From the NCBI RefSeq assembly GCF_042660705.1, contig NZ_JBHSUQ010000001.1: DNA of 64,000 bases; one strand, given 5' to 3'. Numbering within the stretch: position 1 is the first letter of the stretch; each line of letters begins with the position of its first letter. A program made the position numbers and the translations under genes. Source of the stretch: Undibacterium_A arcticum (GTDB lineage: Bacteria; Pseudomonadota; Gammaproteobacteria; Burkholderiales; Burkholderiaceae_D). Shown one piece after another: positions 34,407-41,931 of this stretch. The notes beneath the pieces were generated by a model, which did not search any database, was not told the origin of the DNA, and saw nothing but the letters and a program-made list of their open reading frames with translations.

Positions 34407-36077
34407 ATGCTCATGGATACCGTCACCCTACTCTTATCGTCATTCATTCTTTCGATTACCGGATTATTCATATTCATCTGGTCCTTGCGGAAAAGATTGT
34501 TTGACAGCAATCCGGCGGCCGCCAAAGTCATTTTTTCCGAAGGAGAAATAGGCCGGGTGGAAGAGCCTGCGGCTAGTCCGGTGCAACGTATCGGTTTGCA
34601 GAAATCGGCCGCCGATCCTGAGCTCCTGCCATTGGATGCCGCTCAAACGGCTCAACTGGAGCAAGACTTGAAAGAGCGGATGCAGGCCGATCGCTCGACT
34701 GCTTTTGTGACCTTTGTGTTTCTTTCCTGCGCCGTGGTCTGGCTGGTTCTGGCATCGTTCGCAGGACTGACCAGCTCCATCAAGCTGCATGAGCCTGATT
34801 GGCTCAATAGCGAGGCTTGGCTCAGCTTCGGCCGCCTACGGACCATTCATCTAAATGCCGTGGCCTACGGTTGGGCACCGATGGCGGCACTGGGCATTGC
34901 GATCTGGATGTTGCCGCGCCTGTTAAAGACCGAATTGCTTGGCGCACGCTTTGCGATGCTGGGTGCGTTGATCTGGAACGCGGGGCTGATTGCCGGTATC
35001 GGCTGCATTGCGGTAGGTCTCAGTGACGGCATGGAGTGGCTGGAGATTCCGTGGCAAGTCGACATTTTGCTCGTCATCGGTGGTGCCCTGGTCGGGTTGC
35101 CGCTGGTGTTTACCTTGCAGAATCGGCGCGTCAATCATCTCTATGTGTCGATCTGGTACATGGGTGCAGCGTTGTTCTGGTTTCCGATTCTATTTCTGGT
35201 AGGGAACGTCCCTGGTGTGCACTTCGGCGTCGAGCAAGCCACCATGAACTGGTGGTTCGGACACAACGTATTGGGGCTGTTTTATACGCCGATGGCGTTG
35301 GCGGCCGTGTATTACTTCCTGCCAAAAATTATCGGCCGCCCGGTGCAATCTTATAACTTGTCGTTATTGGGTTTCTGGACGCTCGCGTTCTTTTATGGAC
35401 AGGTCGGCGGTCATCACTTGATCGGCGGTCCGGTGCCGGGCTGGCTGATCACATTATCGATCGTACAAAGCGTCATGATGATCGTGCCGGTGATCGCGTT
35501 TTCGGTCAATCAGCATCTGACCATGCGGACCAAGTTTGCGACGCTGATCTATTCACCCACGCTGCGATTTATCGTGCTGGGCGGCATGATGTACACCTTG
35601 AGTTCGATTCAGGGTTCTGTCGAGGCGCTGCGCAGCGTCAACACCGTCACCCATTTCACGCACGTTACCGTGGCCCATGCCCATCTGGGCCTGTACGGGT
35701 TTTTCACGATGGTGATGTTCGGCGCGATCTACTTCGTGATGCCGCGCGTGATGTCATGGGAGTGGCCGTATCCCAAGCTGATCGCCCTGCATTTCTGGCT
35801 GGTCGTCATCGGTTTTTCGATTTACTTCGTCGGTCTGTCTATCGGCGGCTGGCTGCAAGGGATGGCCATGCTCGATGCCACCCGGCCATTCATGGAATCG
35901 GTTCGGGTCACCATCCCCTATCTGAAAAGTCGCTCGGTTGGCGGCGCCATCATGACGCTTGGCCACCTGGTATTTGCATTTCATTTTGCCGCAATGGCGT
36001 TGCGCTACGGGCCACGTCGGATTGGCGCTGCACTGCTGCACGTTCCCTCTACCCCCTCATCAATGGCGGCGGCTTAA
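34407..36077 (+). CDS. cbb3-like oxidase subunit I (CcoN-like) with N-terminal CcoS-like segment
   Basis: 556 residues. Residues ~1-50 (MDTVTLLLSSFILSITGLFIFIWSLRKRLFDSNPAAAKVIFSEGE) look like CcoS: one helix then FD...P.A..I.F. A linker (residues ~50-95) leads to a 12-helix haem-copper core. Haem b ligand in RLRTIHLNAVAYGW; CuB/active-site His in NWWFGHNVLGLFY and VGGHHLIG; a Tyr six residues before the first His of the HH pair (FFYGQVGGHH), the place of the C-family cross-linked Tyr; haem ligands in TVAHAHLGLYGFF. The Tyr argues for O2 rather than NO reduction. CcoO-like gene starts 3 bp after its stop. Confidence 0.85.
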   Translation: MLMDTVTLLLSSFILSITGLFIFIWSLRKRLFDSNPAAAKVIFSEGEIGRVEEPAASPVQRIGLQKSAADPELLPLDAAQTAQLEQDLKERMQADRSTAFVTFVFLSCAVVWLVLASFAGLTSSIKLHEPDWLNSEAWLSFGRLRTIHLNAVAYGWAPMAALGIAIWMLPRLLKTELLGARFAMLGALIWNAGLIAGIGCIAVGLSDGMEWLEIPWQVDILLVIGGALVGLPLVFTLQNRRVNHLYVSIWYMGAALFWFPILFLVGNVPGVHFGVEQATMNWWFGHNVLGLFYTPMALAAVYYFLPKIIGRPVQSYNLSLLGFWTLAFFYGQVGGHHLIGGPVPGWLITLSIVQSVMMIVPVIAFSVNQHLTMRTKFATLIYSPTLRFIVLGGMMYTLSSIQGSVEALRSVNTVTHFTHVTVAHAHLGLYGFFTMVMFGAIYFVMPRVMSWEWPYPKLIALHFWLVVIGFSIYFVGLSIGGWLQGMAMLDATRPFMESVRVTIPYLKSRSVGGAIMTLGHLVFAFHFAAMALRYGPRRIGAALLHVPSTPSSMAAA

Positions 36078-36079
36078 CC

Positions 36080-36672
36080 ATGGAAAACGAACTCAAACTG
36101 TTGACGGGCTCGATGGTAACGCTGGCATTGGCCACCGCTTCGCTGGTGGTAATGCCGTACATGCAATTGTCCGGTGTGAAGCCAGCGGCCGGCTTGAAGC
36201 CGTATACCTCGGCGCAGCTGCGCGGGCGCGACCAATACATCAGGAATGGCTGCATTTATTGTCATTCGCAACAGCCGCGCGACAAGGTGCAGGCGCCCGA
36301 CTTTCAACGGGGCTGGGGGCGTGCATCGGTTGCCGCGGATTATTATTACGATAATCCGCACTTGCTTGGCACCATGCGCACCGGGCCCGATTTATTCAAT
36401 ATCGGTGCGCGTCAGCCCAGCGTCGACTGGCACATCGGTCACTTGTATCAGCCGCGCGCGTATACACCTGGCAGCATCATGCCATCGTATCCCTTCCTGT
36501 TCGAGATCAAGCCTGAGGCCGAACCGGGCGACAAGGTCATCACCCTGCCACCAGGATATAACCCGGCTGGAAAGTCGTGGTAGCCAAGCCCGAAGCGCTC
36601 GATCTGGTGCAATACCTGATCTCGCTTGACCATACTTACCCCGCGATTTCTGCGCAGGTCATCAAAAAATAA
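36080..36672 (+). CDS. CcoO-like monohaem cytochrome c subunit (frameshifted near the 3' end)
   Basis: About 197 residues. N-terminal anchor helix (LTGSMVTLALATASLVVMPYMQL), then GRDQYIRNGCIYCHSQQPRDKVQAPDFQRGWGRAS (CxxCH haem c) and TPGSIMPSYPFLFE (Met ligand), typical of CcoO. As read it stops at 36582. One more A at the run 36571-36573 gives KVVVAKPEALDLVQYLISLDHTYPAISAQVIKK and a stop at 36670-36672, which is the usual CcoO end. Directly downstream of the CcoN-like gene, so a functional pair. Confidence 0.88.
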
Positions 36673-36723
36673 GATCAACAAGATATCCAGCGGCAGCGCC
36701 CGTTGCACAATTGGAGTTGCACC

Positions 36724-37320
36724 ATGGTAGAAGAATCTAAAACATCGGACCCGCAAATTCGGGAAAACCCCGATCCGCATGAAACGAATCGCCCGGTGCC
36801 GAAAAAAGTGATCGTCATCATCGTGTTGGCGCTGTCGTGGGCGATTGGTTACATTCTGATGGCGCATCCTGGCGACGAGGCGCAATGGGGTGATAACCGC
36901 ACCAAGGCAGATCTGATGGCGCACTCCGGAGCGAGCACCGGGCCGGTTGATGGCGCACAGATTTATGCGGCGCAATGCGTGGCCTGTCATCAGGCCAGCG
37001 GCGCCGGGCTGCCGGGCGTATTCCCGCCACTGGCCGGGTCGGAATGGGTGCTGGCCAAAGAGAGCCTTCCTGTCAATATCTTGTTGCATGGCATTTCCGG
37101 CAAATTGACCGTGAAAGGCACCGCCTACACTGGCACGATGCCCGCGTTCAAAGACAAATTAAGCGATGCTGAAATCGCCGCCGTGCTGACCTTCGTCCGC
37201 GCCAATTTTGGCAACAAGGCCGGCCCGATTGCGGTGGCCTCGGTGCAGACAGAACGGCAAGCGGGCAAGGCGAAGACATCGCCATGGAACGGCGACGATG
37301 AGCTGGCCAAGCTGAAATGA
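36724..37320 (+). CDS. Membrane-anchored monohaem cytochrome c
   Basis: 198 residues from the ATG at 36724 (GGAG 10 bases upstream; an earlier TTG at 36703 is less likely). An N-terminal soluble stretch, one helix (KKVIVIIVLALSWAIGYILM), then one class I cytochrome c domain: GAQIYAAQCVACHQASGAGLPGVFPPLAGSEWV (CVACH) and GTMPAFKDKLSDAEIAAVLTFVR (Met ligand). Takes the place of CcoP, but has one haem rather than two. Likely electron donor or third subunit of the oxidase-like complex. Confidence 0.88.
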   Translation: MVEESKTSDPQIRENPDPHETNRPVPKKVIVIIVLALSWAIGYILMAHPGDEAQWGDNRTKADLMAHSGASTGPVDGAQIYAAQCVACHQASGAGLPGVFPPLAGSEWVLAKESLPVNILLHGISGKLTVKGTAYTGTMPAFKDKLSDAEIAAVLTFVRANFGNKAGPIAVASVQTERQAGKAKTSPWNGDDELAKLK

Positions 37321-37348
37321 TGCTTGAGCGTTGAGCGCGCATGCTGCA

Positions 37349-38254
37349 ATGAAAACCGTATTTGCCCTTTTATTGGTGTTGGTCGCAGGATGCGCTGCGA
37401 TTTACAGAACGACCGAGGGTTTTCGTGTAGCCACCAGCGAAGATGCGCGCAGGCTATCTGTGAGCGAGCATCCGAAGGCAATTCCCGATGTTATCTTGCA
37501 GACGCAGTCCGGCGTCAGCGTGAGTCTGAGCGAGGCCTTGCGCTGCGATCGACGGGTCAGGATCGTGTCTTTCATTTACACCCGCTGCAATGCGATCTGT
37601 TCCGCGGTCGGCACCGAATTCCAGCAACTGCAGGACATCATTGAGAGACGCGGCTTGGGACAGCGCGTTGGCCTGTTAAGCCTCAGCTTTGACGAACGCG
37701 ATACGCCCACCCTGCTATCGGACTATGCCAGGCGGATGCATGCCAAGCCACAGATCTGGCAATTTGCCGGCATCGCCGATGCAAAAGAACGAACAGCACT
37801 CCTTGCTGCATTCGGGATTGTCGTGATCCCCGCGCCGCTGGGAGAATTTCAGCACAATGCGGCTTTTCACCTACTCGTGGATGGGCAGCTGGCGCGCATC
37901 GTCGATTATGACGACCCCGACACTGCGCTGGCATCAGCACTGTCCTCGGCGGAGAATCCGATTGGACGCGGCAAGCCGGGATCGGGCCAGGGGAAGTCAT
38001 GTGCGTTTGAGACTGCAGTTTTCCGCCCCCGCCAGAACGACGGTATTTTTGCTGCTTGGAACGATCGCGCTGTTTGCGGCCATCGGATGTCGACAGTGGC
38101 TGGAGCGGACCATGGCACTGCACATGCTGGTGCAGATCCCGGCGATACTGAGTGCCGGTTGTTTGACCGCATTGGCTGTCGCCAATTGCACCAATTGCAC
38201 CGCGCTGCACCGGAACCCGGCTTGGGCCCTCGTCAAACGCTGGCGCGCGTATGA
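37349..38254 (+). CDS. SCO1/SenC-family copper chaperone (3' end uncertain)
   Basis: The ATG at 37349 gives MKTVFALLLVLVAGCAAIY, a membrane or lipoprotein signal (LVAGC). Then a thioredoxin fold with the copper site RIVSFIYTRCNAICSAVGTEFQQLQ (CxxxC) and the distal His in FQHNAAFHLLVDG. SCO proteins deliver Cu to haem-copper oxidases, fitting the cluster. After ~DDPDTALASALSSAE the frame overlaps the next gene for 250 bp and turns into nonsense, so the real stop is probably near 38010 (TGA at 38008 in another frame) with a small indel between. Confidence 0.83.
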   Translation: MKTVFALLLVLVAGCAAIYRTTEGFRVATSEDARRLSVSEHPKAIPDVILQTQSGVSVSLSEALRCDRRVRIVSFIYTRCNAICSAVGTEFQQLQDIIERRGLGQRVGLLSLSFDERDTPTLLSDYARRMHAKPQIWQFAGIADAKERTALLAAFGIVVIPAPLGEFQHNAAFHLLVDGQLARIVDYDDPDTALASALSSAENPIGRGKPGSGQGKSCAFETAVFRPRQNDGIFAAWNDRAVCGHRMSTVAGADHGTAHAGADPGDTECRLFDRIGCRQLHQLHRAAPEPGLGPRQTLARV

Positions 38255-38651
38255 CGAACACGGTCTCACCGGCATGCTGGCAACGACCCTGTTGATTGCC
38301 TACTGGATGATTCCGAAGACGCTGGAGCACGCGCTCGTATCGCCGACAGAAGAATTTCTCAAATTTGTCCTGATATTCATTAACGGGCTGATACTTCCCG
38401 CTTCCCTGTCGCGCGCAAACAAAGTGATTCAACTCTTCTTCCTGGGAAACTTCGCCGGCATGATGGCGATCGTTGGCATGCTGTACCAGGAAGCTCCGCA
38501 GCGCCTGTGCAATTACTATCTGCTCGACGATCAGGCGTTCACAGGAACTGGACTCGTCACATGGTCGATAATCCTCCCGCTGCTGTGGTGCTGGCGATAC
38601 TTTGTTGCGGTCCGCGACGGCGATGCCGCTCCATTTTTCACGCAAGATTAA
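38001..38651 (+). CDS. Multi-helix membrane protein, possibly CtaG-like; function unknown
   Basis: 216 residues from a GTG at 38001 (GGGGAAG 8 bases upstream). Five to six helices: TTVFLLLGTIALFAAIGCRQW, TMALHMLVQIPAILSAGCLTAL, GMLATTLLIAYWMIP, EEFLKFVLIFINGLILP, NKVIQLFFLGNFAGMMAIVGML, GLVTWSIILPLLWCW. A CTNCTALH motif follows the second helix. The HMLVQI segment and the position after SCO recall CtaG-type copper insertion proteins, but the match is loose; I would call it unknown with a probable role in assembling the oxidase-like complex. Confidence 0.7.
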   Translation: MRLRLQFSAPARTTVFLLLGTIALFAAIGCRQWLERTMALHMLVQIPAILSAGCLTALAVANCTNCTALHRNPAWALVKRWRAYDEHGLTGMLATTLLIAYWMIPKTLEHALVSPTEEFLKFVLIFINGLILPASLSRANKVIQLFFLGNFAGMMAIVGMLYQEAPQRLCNYYLLDDQAFTGTGLVTWSIILPLLWCWRYFVAVRDGDAAPFFTQD

Positions 38652-38852
38652 AGCTGCATGTCACGATAAATTATCGTCAGCAGCCCGCCGGGACAGTATC
38701 AGGCAACTGGGCAACTGGGCGTTTTATGGCGAGCGGCCGCCAGGATGAAGCGTAAATCCGGTATTTGACAACATTATCGTACCCGGAGCGCTCATTCCTT
38801 GTGCAAAACATCGGTGCCCGTTGCATTGCAACACCGATGCCGGTCATTCCGC

Positions 38853-39917
38853 TTACGCGTCCGGATCCTTCAGGCGGCGTTGCTGAACCGCTTCCGCCAA
38901 GCCTTCCAGCACCTTCACACTGTCTTCCCAATTGATGCAGCCGTCGGTGACCGACTGGCCGTAGGTCAGCTCCTTGCCGGGTATCAGGTCCTGGCGGCCG
39001 GCGACCAGATGCGACTCGACCATCACGCCGACGATGCGGGTGTCGCCACTGGCGATTTGTTGCGCGATATCGGCACAGACCGGGATCTGGTTTTCCGGTT
39101 TCTTGGAACTGTTGGCGTGCGACGCGTCGATCATCAGCCGTGCCGCCAGACCGTATGCGGCAATGCCCTGGCAGGCCGCTTCGACGCTGACGGCATCGTA
39201 GTTGGGCGTCTTGCCGCCGCGCAGGATGATGTGGCAATCTTCATTGCCGTTGGTCGACACGATCGCCGAATGGCCGCCCTTGGTGACCGACAGGAAATGG
39301 TGCGGCTGCGACGCTGCCTTGATCGCTTCCACCGCGATCTTGATATTGCCATCGGTGCCGTTCTTGAAGCCGACCGGGCTCGACAGGCCGGATGCCAGTT
39401 CGCGGTGCACCTGTGATTCGGTGGTACGGGCGCCAATCGCGCCCCAGCTGATCAGGTCCGCAATGTACTGCGGGCTGATCACGTCCAGAAATTCGGTGCC
39501 GGCCGGCAGACCGAGTTCATTGATATTGAGCAGCAACTCGCGCGCCATGCGCAGGCCATCGTTGATGCGGAAGCTGTTGTCCATGTATGGGTCGTTGATC
39601 AGGCCCTTCCAGCCGACGGTGGTACGCGGTTTTTCGAAATAGACCCGCATCACGATTTCCAGCTCGCCGGCAAAGCGCTGCCGTTCCTTGACCAGCCGGT
39701 GCGCGTATTCCATCGCCGCCTTGGTATCGTGGATCGAGCACGGCCCGATCACGACCATCAGGCGGTCGTCCTGGCCATGCAGGATGCGATGCAGCGCAAT
39801 CCGCGCGTCGGCAGCCGTGTTGGCGGCCTTTTCGGAGCAGCCGTATTCGCGGATCAAATGGGACGGAGGCGTCAGTTCTTTCATTTCTCGGATGCGTAAA
39901 TCGTCGGTGCGGGGCAT
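38853..39917 (-). CDS. aroG: 3-deoxy-7-phosphoheptulonate (DAHP) synthase, class I
   Basis: 354 residues from the ATG at 39917. First step of the shikimate pathway, condensing PEP and erythrose-4-phosphate. Motifs: VIGPCSIHDTKAAMEYAHRLVKE, VYFEKPRTTVGWKGLINDP, SWGAIGARTTESQVHRELASGLSSPVGFKNGTDG, DASHANSSKKPENQ and VGVMVESHLVAGRQDL. Metal ligands Cys, His, Glu and Asp are present. It is preceded by a Phe/Tyr-rich leader peptide (40014-40085) and a terminator hairpin 33 bases before the ATG, so this is most likely a Phe/Tyr-responsive isozyme controlled by attenuation. RBS AGGAGAAC. Confidence 0.96.
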   Translation of the reverse strand: MPRTDDLRIREMKELTPPSHLIREYGCSEKAANTAADARIALHRILHGQDDRLMVVIGPCSIHDTKAAMEYAHRLVKERQRFAGELEIVMRVYFEKPRTTVGWKGLINDPYMDNSFRINDGLRMARELLLNINELGLPAGTEFLDVISPQYIADLISWGAIGARTTESQVHRELASGLSSPVGFKNGTDGNIKIAVEAIKAASQPHHFLSVTKGGHSAIVSTNGNEDCHIILRGGKTPNYDAVSVEAACQGIAAYGLAARLMIDASHANSSKKPENQIPVCADIAQQIASGDTRIVGVMVESHLVAGRQDLIPGKELTYGQSVTDGCINWEDSVKVLEGLAEAVQQRRLKDPDA

Positions 39918-39949
39918 GGCGTTCTCCTGGATCAATATCGAAATTGGAC

Positions 39950-39980
39950 AAAAAAAAACCGCCATCGCTGGCGGTTTTTT
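39950..39980 (-). terminator. Attenuator terminator upstream of aroG
   Basis: Minus strand: AACCGCCA-GCGA-TGGCGGTT followed by eight to nine U. It lies between the leader peptide stop (40014) and aroG. An alternative antiterminator is possible: CCATCGGCGG, inside the last codons of the leader peptide, can pair with CCGCCAGCGATGG, which includes the 5' arm of this terminator. Confidence 0.88.
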
Positions 39981-40013
39981 AGAAAGTTGGTTTGGGCTCT
40001 TCTACTCGAGTGC

Positions 40014-40085
40014 TTACCGCTTCTCCACCGCCGATGGGCTGGAATAGCTAAAGTAAAAATAAAAGTAGTGGCGCGCAGCGTGCAT
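40014..40085 (-). CDS. aroG leader peptide (Phe/Tyr-rich, attenuation)
   Basis: 23 codons, ATG at 40085 to TAA at 40014. It starts MHAARHYFYFYFSYSS, with four Tyr and three Phe within eight residues, then PSAVEKR. Ribosome stalling at these codons when Phe- or Tyr-tRNA is scarce would leave the following CCATCGGCGG free to block the terminator at 39950-39980. The layout is that of a classical amino-acid attenuator. Too short for automated gene calling. Confidence 0.85.
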   Translation of the reverse strand: MHAARHYFYFYFSYSSPSAVEKR

Positions 40086-40146
40086 GTTTTCAGTCGGCTT
40101 GAATCAGATCGAGATCAATAGTGCAGTAAATTGGCGGATTTGGCAA

Positions 40147-40165
40147 GCGTATTGCAGAAATTTGT
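40147..40165 (+). repeat. Left copy of insertion-site direct repeat
   Basis: GCGTATTGCAGAAATTTGT, repeated exactly at 41740-41758 on the far side of the IS; the target-site duplication (16 bp certain; three more bases match). Confidence 0.9.
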
Positions 40166-41739
40166 TAGCCCCAAGTAGTAATGTCCCCTTTGTGCAAAGT
40201 AGTAATGTCCCCTTTTCAGGCAACCGGGCGCATTACCATGGTGAGGCAAATGAGCGACAAGGAAATACTGCGAGGGCACCTGATGGCGCAATTGTTGGAG
40301 GGGGAAGCTGGACCAGAGAGCGGTTGCTGCACGTCTTGCCATCAGCGTGCGCCAGGTCAAGCGCCTCAAGCGCAGCTACGCCGAGACGGGCATTGCTGGG
40401 CTGATCAGTAAGAAGCGTGGTCAACCCTCCCATCGCCGCATCCGGGACAGCGTCCTCTCCGAGGCGATGGCGCTGATCGGCGCCCATTACGCCGATTTCG
40501 GCCCCACCCTGGCGACTGAGAAATTGGCTGAGCAGCACGCCATCACGCTGTCGGTGGAGACGGTGCGCCAGTACATGATCGCCGCCGGCTACTGGCAGCC
40601 CCGGCGCGGCCAGACCATCCGTGCCCACCCGTTGCGCGAGCGGCGCGCGCGACGCGGGGAACTCATTCAAATCGACGGCTCTCCCCATGACTGGTTTGAA
40701 GGGCGCGCGCCCCGCTGCTGTCTGCTGGTATTCATCGATGACGCCACGGGCGAACTGATGGAATTGCAATTCGTCGATACCGAAACGACGCTGGGCTACA
40801 TGGCCGCGCTGCAGCGCCACATCCAGCGTCATGGCTTGCCGGCGGCGCTCTACAGCGATCGCCACAGCATCTTCCGCATCAATGCGCCCGCTGCCCCCCA
40901 GCCAGGCGCAGACGCAGTTTGCCCGGGCGCTGGCGGCGCTGGGCATCGACGGCATCCAGGCCAATAGTCCCCAGGCGAAAGGGCGGGTCGAACGCGCCAA
41001 TCAGACCCTCCAGGACCGGCTGATCAAGGAAATGCGGCTCGTGGGGCTTAACGACCAGGCCAGTGCCAATAGCTGGCTGCCTACCTTCATGACCGACTTC
41101 AATCGGCGCTTTGCGGTGAAGCCGGCGCGACAGGACGATGCGCATGTGGCCTATCGGGGCAAGACGGCAGACCTGTGCCGCATCTTGTCGGTCCAGGCAG
41201 AGCGGTGCCTGTCGAAGAATTTGAGCTGCCAATACGAAAGCGAGTTGCTGCAAGTCCAAACGCGCAGTCAGGGCCTGTCGCTGCGCGGCGCCAAGGTGCG
41301 CGTGCATTGCCATCACGATGGACGCATGGAACTGCTGTGGCACGGACGCGCATTGGCGTTCGAGAAAGTCATCAAGCCGCAAAAGCAAACGGCACCGATC
41401 GACGGCAAGGCCGTCAATGCCCGCATGGAATGGGTGCTGGAAAAGCGCGGACGCACCATCCCGCCGCCGGATCATCCTTTTAAAATCCATGCGCCACGTC
41501 TCTTGGATAAGACGCCGCCCGTCATCGCGTTATTTGAACAACCCAAAGGCAACATGCAGATCGAGCCGCCACACCCGTGACCGACTTATCCACCGCGGCG
41601 CACGTCCATGGTCTGGTTAGGGACCACGCCCGCCGCCGTGGATAAGTCTACGGTGGCGCTTTTTAACCGCCCGAAAACGCTACACCAAGGGGACATTTCT
41701 ACTTTGCAGGAAAAGGGACATTTCTACTTAGCGTTGACA
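40163..41739 (+). mobile_element. ISNCY-type (IS1202-like) insertion sequence
   Basis: About 1.58 kb. Both ends carry two copies of an AAGTAG(T/A)AATGTCCCCTTT-type subterminal repeat in inverted orientation (left near 40173 and 40197; right near 41686 and 41706). Outermost bases TGTTAG and, on the other strand, TGTCAA. Flanked by a 16-19 bp target duplication. It holds one transposase gene, broken in the sequence as read. It sits between aroG and tldD, just upstream of the aroG promoter and leader. Confidence 0.88.
40238..41580 (+). pseudogene. ISNCY-family transposase (two frameshifts as read)
   Basis: N-terminal helix-turn-helix in two frames: MSDKEILRGHLMAQLLEG, then QVKRLKRSYAETGIAGLISKKRGQPSHRR after a shift at the G-run ~40301-40305. 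The integrase core follows: LIQIDGSPHDWFEGRAPRCCLLVFIDDATGELMELQFVDTE (DDE Asp), LYSDRHSIFRIN (second Asp). A second shift in the C-run ~40894-40899 leads to QAQTQFARALAALGIDGIQANSPQAKGRVERANQTLQDRLIKEMRL (Glu). The C-terminal region ends near 41580. All DDE residues survive, so the shifts may be read errors in a live element. Family by overall pattern. Confidence 0.85.
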
Positions 41740-41931
41740 GCGTATTGCAGAAATTTGTCAATTCATCGAAAATCGACAAGCATTGCGTTGATTTTCCGCC
41801 AATTTGCCGCGATTCACGGTGATATCGGGTCGCGCTGCCACACAAGCGCAAACCGCAAAGCGCGGCGCGCGAACACAACGGGATTCACCCACTTGAGATT
41901 ATGCAGTACTGCAGGGCTTCAAGAGTGACGC
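41581..41931. other. IS right end and tldD downstream region
   Basis: Includes the IS inverted-repeat end (to 41739), the right target repeat (41740-41758) and about 170 bp of spacer containing TTTTCCGCCAATTTGCCG, the inverted counterpart of AAATTGGCGGATTTGG left of the IS. Before insertion these formed a hairpin between aroG and tldD. Confidence 0.55.
41740..41758 (+). repeat. Right copy of insertion-site direct repeat
   Basis: Exact match to 40147-40165; see the IS entry. Confidence 0.9.

Noticed and set aside
34407..36077. Calling the CcoN-like protein a nitric oxide reductase (NorB)
   Set aside because: The Tyr six residues before the HH pair and the CcoO-like partner fit C-family oxygen reductases; the NO link is only contextual.
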